Assembly (NCBI GenBank): GCA_014529385.2
Contig: CM043949.1
Location: forward strand, 148,283,850 to 148,347,849
Reading direction: 5' to 3'
DNA from: Adiantum capillus-veneris
Taxonomy: Eukaryota > Streptophyta > Polypodiopsida > Polypodiales > Pteridaceae
DNA: 64,000 bases
Shown: piece by piece, positions 56,061 to 64,000 of the stretch
How the letters are laid out: each line of letters starts with the position of its first letter
Position numbering within the stretch: position 1 is the first letter of the stretch
Notes under the pieces: generated by a model
Told to the model about the DNA's origin: nothing
Database searches by the model: none
The model's input: the letters and a program-made list of their open reading frames with translations, nothing else
Made by a program: the position numbers and the translations under genes

Positions 56061-56765
56061 AGGTAATGATCACGCGACGATTCAATATAAAATAGAGTAT
56101 GTGTATGTGATTGCCATGTAAGATTCAAAATTGCTATAAATTTTATTTTTGAGGATTTATTCTTGTTAATTGTGGTTGTTTTGTGTTAAGAAGAATATGA
56201 TTAGTGTTTTGTGTGGTGTTTATTGCTAATCGATATGGTGAATTGTTGATTACATTTTCTTGTTGATTTGTCTTTTGACAGCCTCAACTTTATCTCAATT
56301 TTCAAAGGTCTTCTGCTCAAAATTTAGAGAAATGAGAAAAGTGGAATGACATTTCTTATCCAAAACTTGTTTGTCTCCTCGAGCTCTTTGGTTTGAGTGC
56401 TAGGCTTGCAGCAAACGGAGTTTGTAGCAGAAAATTATGTTGTTTTTTCTGCAATCAAACTTGACGCAAGTTTCATCCTTGTGCGTCTTCATGAAGCATC
56501 TGTGATCATTTTTTTGATTTGGCGTCAACATTTTTGAGAAAATTTTACTTTTTTCTATTCATATTGCTGTTGTCAATCTTGATTATCACGTTGCATCTCA
56601 CGTCACTCTATTTTGAGGACTCTTTTATTATTAACGTCTCTTTTTTCCTGCTTTATTGGGTGACATCCCTCACATCTTTGAACATGTATTGATTGCGTCT
56701 ATCATTAGCAGAACACAATCATCATATTCCTCTCATTATCAATTGTATCCTTCACCATATATGGT
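56061..56765 (+). other. Copia untranslated leader
   Basis: AT-rich, no gene; it separates the primer binding site from gag. Confidence 0.6.
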
Positions 56766-57841
56766 GTGAAGATTTTGCGATCTTATCTTATACGTCTTCT
56801 CACAACCAGACATGGCTATGACTATTCTCGTCTCAACGATTTTCCTTCTGGCCTGCGTTATGCTCCTCCTTTCCAAAAACAAGGATTTTCAGGTTGGAAA
56901 GCAAAGATGTTGCTAATTCTTGAAGGTGATGAACTCTCTGATATTGTCCTTGGAAATTGTACATGTCCGCCTCAGCTTGTTGATACGGATCATGAAAACG
57001 TGCTTATCACTAAAGGACCTGTATTTGAAGATTGACATGTTGCGTACATATATTGGCAATGATGTGATAAACAATTTTTTTGGTATATTCTTTCTGCTTT
57101 TACTGATTCCCTTTTGCTTGATATGTATGAACTGCCTACTTCCCACGACGTATGGAAGTACCTTACTGCAAACTTTCAAAAGAAATCTATTATATAAATA
57201 CTTTATTTGAGAGGTTTGCTTAACAAGTTACAATATGAAGCTGATATTGCTATGAGACGAGACATATTGAGTCTTTTAAATCCATTATTAATCAACTTGC
57301 TGCTGTTGCTAATCCCATTCCACAAAAACAACTGATTACACTTCTCCTTGACATGGTGAAGGACTCTTCTTATGATAACATTATTACCATTATTTCTAAT
57401 AAAGATGGTCTCGATTTTGACCAAGCTTGCATGCCTTTAATTGAATACTCTCAACATCAAGAACGACGTAATGTTGGTCATGATACAACTATGATTTCAC
57501 AAGAGGAGACTGAGTTACAACAAATGGAACCTTCTTTTTATGCTCGAAGAGGTCCATTTCAACGAAGAAACCGCAGAGGTAGCCGTTGCGGTAATATATT
57601 CTCTTGTCTCAAATTTCCTAATAAACAATATTCTCACTGCAATAGAAATGGCCACATTGAAGATGATTGTTGGGAACGTCAATATGATGAAGAACACGAT
57701 ATTACCACTAAAAAACCACGTTTATCTATAGATTTTTCTTCTTCTTGTGAATATTGTGGGCGATCTGATCATCCCACCCATATGTACTATAAGAGTCAAT
57801 TCGACACAGATTGTAACAGAGCATATGCTAATGAACATTGA
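56766..57841 (+). pseudogene. Copia gag (decayed, 3' end of the surviving element)
   Basis: Fragments in different frames: RLNDFPSGLRYAPPFQKQGF and SGWKAKMLLILEGDELSDIV at the N-terminus, a MYELPTSHDVWKYLTANF-like stretch, then the frame 57353-57841 with SQHQERRNVGHDTTMIS, an Arg-rich linker and two zinc-knuckle-like motifs. In the first (YSHCNRNGHIEDDC, about 57631-57672) the first Cys is Tyr; in the second (CEYCGRSDHPTHMYY, about 57748-57790) the last Cys is Tyr. This is the gag of a copia element; pol does not follow, so the element is cut near 57845. Confidence 0.78.
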
Positions 57842-57845
57842 TATA

Positions 57846-58490
57846 TTATTGTATAAAAACAAGTTGTGTTCTATGTTCAGTTGCTCCAGACAAAGTACTT
57901 CATATACGTGATCGATCACTTTTTATTGTTTGTTGGACGGATACGCCGCGACAGACGTCAGCACAGCGAGAACTCACCTTACATGTAATGTCAGCTAAGG
58001 ACGAAGCTCGACCCTCAGGCGCGTGGAAGCAAGCATAAGGTGTCAACCTACACTCGATTGACTCCTAACTAATTCCTACACATGTCTCTACCAATTGTCT
58101 AAGTCACAGCCTTCAAGAGTGCATAAGAGGAAACTTCTTACAACGCTTTCTAGAGCCGAACACCCATCAAAAAATCTCGACACACCATAGAACTTGAAGG
58201 AGACTCTACTAATACCAATAGGTCGCTCTCCCTAAGGTCTATGAACCAAAATCCCAACCCAAAACACCTGGTGCAGAAACACGTAGGATGTCTGGCCGAA
58301 ATCTGCAGGTCTTCGTTTCCGAAATCAAAAGTGCCTAATGTGTAGTTCTACTCAATGTGGACGTGTGGATATGTTGCAATGAAAAATCGGACAACGTATG
58401 CTCACCCAAACACCAGATGAAGCTCGTAGAAGGAGCTCGCGAAACCGGACCGTACGCGCGCAATGTAGGTATCGGCGCGTAGCTCTCTTT
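57846..58490. other. Unassigned stretch between copia and an A-family fragment
   Basis: No recognised coding frame (57838-58038 is open but matches no family). GC content is higher than in its neighbours, with cgtacgcgcgcaatg near 58450. Possibly host or unknown repeat. Confidence 0.4.
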
Positions 58491-58494
58491 AGGA

Positions 58495-59766
58495 CTTTAT
58501 GCCAAAGTCCTAAAGGCATTGTGACTAGATCCACAACCCATTTATAGTGTATGGCTAGTGGATATATAGGGTGCAATCCATCACGATGTCGGACATTTGA
58601 ATACATTTGACAAGTTACACATGACTCTACAAATTGAGATACATCTTTATACATCCCTTCCACCAATATTTTTCTTTCAACTTGGAGAAGGTTGCCCACA
58701 CACCCCTATGTCCAGCCCATAGGCTCTCATGAAACTCTTGCATGAGCTTTACTTGAGTCTCTTTTTTACATATAACCCTTTGTGGTGTAGAACCCTTTTG
58801 TTTAGGATGCTTCCACAAGTAACCATCCCTCAAAAAGTACCCATATGCTTTCCTGCGTATCCTCTTGAATTCTTATTCAGACCAATCATCCTATTTTACT
58901 AGAGTACTCAAGTAGCTTCCAATAAGAAGCCAATCACCTTCATAAAGCTCTTTCAAGAATGATTCAAGTAGATTAGTCATGCAGACATTGTTACCTTTGA
59001 CATGAGAGATAGAATAGAACTTTGTGCCTACATCATCTCCCTCGTCAATCATTTGTGACTCATCTTCATACCTTGCCCTTGATAGCATATCTGCCACTAT
59101 ATTGTCTTTACCTGCAATGTGCTTAAACTCAGGATTTAAGGACTTAATGTAGGCAATCCACCGCAACATAGCAATGTCTAGCGTTGAGCAACTTGTAATC
59201 ATCCCAAGAAGTGGTAGACAATCTATTTCTACAACCACACATGCACCAATTAGGTACTCTTTCCCACTTTTCAAGGCTGTAACCATACCCCATAACTCTC
59301 TCTTTATCTGTGGATAGTTTCTTTGGCGAGCACTTAGCACCTTTGCTCCAAATCTTACCACATACCTGTGTCCTTCTTTGTCATCTTGCCCTATTGCCCA
59401 TCCAATCCCTGTAGGACTGGTGTCTACTGTCACAGTTACTGGCCTTTGACACTCATAGTCTACCTTTCTCAAAGTTGTTGCTGACTGGAGCAACTCCTTT
59501 AGCTTTTTCATGGATTTTACATGTGCTTCTATCCATTTAAACTTCTGATTCTTTCTAAGTAGCTGATAAAGAGGATCAGCTACAGGTGCATAATGTGGAA
59601 TCCAAATAACATAGAAGACACATGCTCCCAGAAACCTTCTAACTTCAGTGATGCTAGTGCATGTTTCTTTCATTCTTTGGATGGCATCTACCTTTGATGG
59701 ACAAGGTTTCCTACCATATAGCCGGCCCATGTGCCCCACAATGAGCACTTCATTGACACCAAACAT
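58495..59766 (-). pseudogene. A-family gypsy fragment: RT thumb, RNase H and integrase start
   Basis: Nearly the same sequence as 30840-32110. Reading from 59766: VLIVGHMGRLYGRKPCPSKV, VRRFLGACVFYVIWIPHYA, VTVDTSPTGIGWAIGQDD, AKVLSARQRNYPQIKREL and EFKHIAGKDNIVADMLSRA, then the integrase zinc region with ESLWAGHRG and SCVTCQ, ending about 58500 after LVTMPLGLW. This copy has no frameshift from 59766 to 58891 and keeps WIAYIKSL where the 31-kb copy has a break, so it is better preserved there. RT palm, gag and the integrase core are missing. It joins LTR-like sequence at 59767. Confidence 0.86.
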
Positions 59767-61300
59767 AGTGAGAGCGGATTTTTTGAGATGGGGCTCAACT
59801 CAACGCTCCCACCAGACAACCACTCCGTGAGACCCTACACACACATATTTTTGAGGGGCACCACCCTCTTTTATGGAGAAAGAAGGAAACCAACACAAAC
59901 CATATACAACACACACACACACACTCACACTCACACATTCCTTATGTGCTTCAACACAAAATGCCCTTCAACCGTTCAACACACACTCCTACTGCACAAA
60001 CTCACATGCAAAGATTGAACTTCACCATATTAGTGCTCACATACTTCTAAGAAAAGCAAGCACAAAACCTCAAAACTCAAAACACCATAATGCACAAATA
60101 CTTGACAACTCCTTTCCTTTCCCAAAAGAAGAGACTACTTACACACATAAGGCGGCATGCATAGAGAGCTCTTCTCCATCTATGCAGCCCCAAGACTTAC
60201 TTACACACAACATAAGGAGAGAAGCCAATCAAATAGACACCATGGTGCACAAAAAACTTTCTCAACAAACAAGTAACCCAATGAGCACAAAATATGAGAA
60301 ACTGCCAAGATATGCTTACCAATTTTACATGCGTTTAGAGCAAAAGTGTGACGACGACACCCCAATTGCAACAATTTGTTGATCAAACCATGAGATAGAT
60401 CATTGAACTTGATATCCTTGCTCTCATATAGAATCTAAAATCCTTATTTAGGGATGAGTATGGTAAGAGAAATGTTTGCAAGAGAATGGTAGCAATAGCA
60501 TATTGATGCTCTCTCTATGGTGCCGCTTATGATAGCGAGCTTAGGAAATGGATAGGGAGACAAGAGGAGAGAGATATTAGGGCTTCCCTAACCTTAGAGA
60601 AGATTATTTGCAGCAATGGAGTAGGTGTGTGTATTTTTGTGCTTGCCAAAGGGCCTTTTTATAGCTGTACAAGACCTTGGGTTAGGTTAAACTTGACTAC
60701 AGTAGGTAATTAACCATAGTTAGGTTCCCTTTTGACCATTCCTTCAATTATGCAAATAAGGGACTTATTTTTTCATCAAAAATAGCCTTTTAAGTCGTGG
60801 AGGATCCATAAGGGTTGATAATGTATGTGGGCCCCACCATGATGTCCCTCCAGTGGCTCCTGCAGAGTGTCCCTATCCTGTTTGTTGTATCTCTGGAAGC
60901 ATCTTGAGCCGACCCCTCCACTTGAAAGTGGTTCTTAACTCCCCATTGGTATTTTAGAATTTTGGAGAATTCAAGAAAAATTTTCACCTTTGTGGTTTAC
61001 CTGGTTGTAACTTTGACCTGCAGTAACAGTGTCCGCAGCACCTTGTTTTCACCATAACTTTCAGCCTGTAACTCAGAATTGGGTGCTGTAAAAGGCAAAG
61101 TTGACTTTCTCAAAGTGTTTAAGCTGATTTTGGAGTGTTCCTCAAGTATACCCATGAGCTAAGGCGTTCAAGATGCATCCAAAACACCTTTTGAACCAAA
61201 TCTCCTTGTAGGGGGCCCTTTAGCATGCAGCCAAGGTGTAGCATGCTTTTTTCAAAAGAGAATCCACCTTAAACAAATGAGGTAGGCTCCAATAAAGTTT
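59767..61300 (-). repeat. Diverged LTR related to the A/B LTR
   Basis: Several blocks match 36900-37660 in order: a minus-strand TATAAAAAGG (about 60655-60663), a tatgtgggccccacc block (60825-60840), a gtaactcagaattg block (61068-61081) and a ccttgtaggggg block (61202-61213). The start tgagagcgg at 59769 may be the LTR end. An AC/CT microsatellite lies at 59910-59937. It directly abuts RT sequence, so primer binding site, gag and protease have been deleted. Confidence 0.6.
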
Positions 61301-61922
61301 GATTTATTGGGGATATACATTATATTTAAGATTTGTTGACCAACACAAGTAAATGATCCAAGAGTTGGGTCACATAGTGGTGGGGAAGGGAAGGCCTACA
61401 AGGTTAACCCTACCCTTGAGAGAAGATGGTAAGATAAGTGCCCATAAATTATTTATTTACAAATTATGGGATGTAGATAGATATTTAAATTAGTAAAGGT
61501 AATTAGTTAAAAGAATATGCAGTAAAAAAAACTAGGAGAGTAGAATTAAGTTTACTATTTACATTTAGCATGAAGAGAGAAATATGATGCAAATGCATAA
61601 AGATCTAAGAAGGGTAAGGTGTTTGTATGGAAAAAAGCTATTATGGAAAGAGAGAATGAACACTAGGTTAAAACTTTGATAAAAAATATATACATTTGAG
61701 TAGAAATGTAGTTCAAATGCAAGGTTACCATTTAACGCTACTCATATTAGCCCTCCCCCTCCATCTAGGATCATTCATGCTCCTAGATGAAACAAAAGAG
61801 TTTTTTTGCTTTTTCTTTTCTTTCTTTTTTTTCTTATTTTTTTTCTTATTTTTTCTTATTTTTCTAAAAAAAGGAGGAGTGATATACACTCTTTTACTCC
61901 ATTAGACCTGCTTTTCATTACC
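61301..61922. other. AT-rich stretch with a long T-rich run
   Basis: No gene. 61798-61865 is almost pure T with occasional C and A; on the minus strand it is a purine run downstream of the next integrase, but not placed clearly against an LTR. Confidence 0.5.
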
Positions 61923-63095
61923 TCAATCCCATAAATCGGAGATGGGAGGGTTGCCTTGGGTATGTTGAGATTCCAAGGCTGGTTCTTCTTTGCACATCAA
62001 AGCTTTAAAGATAGGTGGAGCATTTTCCAAGCCGAAGGGAGCCATGCCAATTTGGAGCTTAGACGATGTAGGTAGATGACTTCCTATCAACGGATTGATA
62101 CGTTGAAAGTAGGGCTTTAATCTCCATCCATTGACTCTGGTCTTGTGGAGTTTTCCTGATAAATCTGCTAATCTGTAACTACAATTCCCAAACTTTGTTT
62201 TTATCATGAAAGGTCTCTCCCATCTTTGCAAAAACTTTTTGTCAAGTCGAGTATCAAGTCGGTTATCATAGCGAAGAACCAACAGACCTTCCTTCAATCC
62301 TTTCCCCTTGAGCTTCTTGTTGATTTTGTCTCTTTGGCTTGTGGCTTGGGCAATGTAATAGTCGATGGACTCTTCTCTATCAAGCGCAAGTCGTTGAAGA
62401 TCTAAAATTCTTTCTTGCAAAGCTTCTTTTGGCCTCTTTGCTCCCTGTGAGAGAATGCGTAGGCTTGCAATCTCCACCTCAATAGGAAGGAGTGACTCCT
62501 GTCCATATACCAAATGAAAAGGAGTGAATTGAGTGGATACCTTGAAAGATGTTCTGTATGCCCATAGAGATGCGGTCAAATGATGATCCTAGTCGTTTGG
62601 TCGATCTGCAACCTGCTTAGAAATGATCTTACATATCATTCCATTCACCTTTTCAACCAACCCATTGCACTGAGGGTAGTAAGGTGTAGAATGCAAATGT
62701 TTGACTTTTAACTTTGTCAAAAGATTATCTAAGAGCTCTGCTCTAAACCCTGGACCATGATCTGACAAAATCTCTAATGGTGTGCCGAATCTACTGCATA
62801 TGTGATCAAAGATAAATTTTGATACCTCCTCGACTGTAATTCGTGTTGTACTTGCTGCCTCCGCCCATCGTGTCATGTAATCTACTCCCACAATGATGAA
62901 GACCTTCCCGGTAGATGTGCGAGGTAAGGGGCCTATTGCATCCACACCCCACTTCTCAAAAGGACCATACGAAATTATTGGAACTCGAGGTTGGTAAGTG
63001 AGTCGTCGATCTCCAGCAATCTGACAACCTTTGCATGGCTTACACGAATGCTGGACATCACGGTGTAGACTTGGCCAAACAAACCCTGCTTGCAA
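61923..63095 (-). pseudogene. Dual-RNase-H gypsy element: integrase, with an RT-like piece at its end
   Basis: Reading from 63095: FVWPSLHRDVQHSCKPCKGC (zinc region), FEKWGVDAIGPLPRT (Asp), EILSDHGPGFRAELLDN (Asp), PYYPQCNGLVEKVNG (Glu), so D-D-E is complete. A stop separates 62589 from the next frame part (62579-61923): LWAYRTSFKVSTQFTPFHLV, GLLVLRYDNRLD, LDKKFLQRWERPFM and LHKTRVNGWRLKPYF. The last 40 residues include MAPFGLENAPPIFKALMC (about 61993-62046), which looks like the RT motif that precedes the catalytic box, out of place after the integrase. It is the same element type as 42225-50970 but clearly diverged. Confidence 0.85.
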
Positions 63096-63281
63096 AATCT
63101 TCCTGTTTGTAATATCATGAGAAAAATGTCCCCCACAGCCATCATCATGGCATGAAAAGAGGATTCTCTCTATTTCTTGAACAGAGGTTCCTTTATGATA
63201 CAGATCATCTCCTATGAGTGGTAAGGAGTTGCCTTTTTTACCAACCTATGCCTTTGCACTTTATCCAAGTGTTTAGGGCAC

Positions 63282-63767
63282 TCACCAGTTTAGAGGAAAA
63301 ATATGATGTCCTTCAATTCCTCTTGGCCTTGGTACTTTGGTTCGTAGAGCTTCACACCTCCTACCATGATCTGAAGTTTCATTGGCGAGATAATCTGCTT
63401 CCTTGTTGAGGGTTCTCACAACATGTTGTACCTGTGTAGCTTCAAATTTCTTTATCAAAGCCTTCACCTGTCTAAGCCACTCCACTAGAGTAGGGTTCTT
63501 GCACTTCCATATCCCTTGGATTTGCCTAATAACTAGTAAGGTATCACCTCTTATTATAAGTCTTTCGATGCCAAGTTTTCTGCATTCTTCAAGTCCCAAC
63601 TTTAAGGTGACATACTCAGCCTCATTATTAGAATGAACATTTTCCAAGGTGATACCTTTCTTAACAAGAACTTCCCTTTGTGGACTTAGAATAAGAACCC
63701 CCCCTGCTGCCTGATCGTGTTGTCGTCGGTAAGCTCCATCAAAGCACAAAATGTGTGCATTGTCCAT
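63282..63767 (-). pseudogene. Dual-RNase-H gypsy element: second RNase H
   Basis: Open for 161 codons: AHILCFDGAYRRQHDQAAGG, HSNNEAEYVTLKLGLEE, IIRGDTLLVIRQIQG and VVRTLNKEADYLANE. The four acids (D, E, D, D) of the archaeal-like RNase H are all present, unlike the 48-kb copy. It lies between the first RNase H and the integrase, the mark of Tat-type elements. Confidence 0.88.
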
Positions 63768-63777
63768 CTCCTCCTCA

Positions 63778-64000
63778 TTATTTTGTGGTGTAGCTTTGTC
63801 TCCTGCCTTTGGTGACTCTTTCCTTTCCTCGATCTCTCACTTTGTATGTGAGAATGTCTGCAAGACCTGCCCTTGTGCTATCTTCCACAAGAAAAGTGTA
63901 TTCGAACTCTTGAAGTTCTAGAACCCATTTGGCTATCCTAGATGAGAGGTTCATGTGCTGCACAACATATGGTAAATTGTTTTCCATGGTGAGAATGACA
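63778..64000 (-). pseudogene. Dual-RNase-H gypsy element: end of first RNase H, running off the window
   Basis: RIAKWVLELQEFEYTFLVED and STRAGLADILTYK match VIELQEFEFSFLVED and STRATLADLLTYK of the 42-51 kb element. The rest of pol lies to the right of the window. Confidence 0.8.

Noticed and set aside
57838-58038. Small open frame after copia gag
   Set aside because: No family match, no splice or promoter signal; chance frame in a GC-richer stretch.

Overview
This is a repeat-rich stretch of land-plant nuclear DNA. The diagnostic families are plant-type Ty3/gypsy and Ty1/copia LTR retrotransposons, a CACTA (En/Spm) DNA transposon with TNP2-like and TNPA-like genes, a LINE, and a broken receptor-like kinase. 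The nesting depth suggests a large genome (fern, conifer or large angiosperm), but nothing seen fixes the species. I find no intact host gene, no rRNA or tRNA gene, and no prokaryotic feature.

Layout. 1-1372 is the 3' end of a copia element with its 3' LTR, lying inside the integrase of a gypsy element whose 3' part runs to about 3.3 kb. 4236-8094 and 15126-16055 are one satellite array with about 180-bp and 141-bp units. It is split by a 7031-bp CACTA element (8095-15125) with a GGA target duplication on both sides. 17.8-22.3 kb is a decayed chromovirus. 22.4-24.3 kb is a kinase pseudogene on the minus strand.

24.4-38.0 kb is a large minus-strand gypsy element (called A here). Its 3' LTR is cut by a plus-strand chromovirus (24602-29385). 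Its 5' LTR (35820-37991) is joined to the tail of a second element (B) of the same family, a head-to-tail arrangement. B's tail is mixed with a LINE fragment, then interrupted by a 5'-truncated LINE with an A-tail and a 10-bp target duplication (38820-41326).

42225-50970 is a nearly complete gypsy element with two RNase H domains. Its two 1.15-kb LTRs are nearly identical, and its single gag-pol frame is broken by only three stops. It sits in a tandem array of about 300-bp repeats with a hairpin core. 52.0-55.9 kb is a decayed gypsy element ending in its integrase at a copia 5' LTR (55907-56049) plus gag. 58.5-61.3 kb is a deleted A-family copy. 61.9-64.0 kb is a minus-strand gypsy element with two RNase H domains that runs off the window.

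The most striking structure is at the two ends. The gypsy integrase frame stops at the copia 5' LTR at 55906 and resumes, after a near-matching 5-bp target duplication, at 1378 behind a copia 3' LTR. The window thus carries complementary halves of the same nested insertion in permuted order. The genes do not form a pathway; each belongs to a mobile element, and most are inactivated by stops, frameshifts or deletions.
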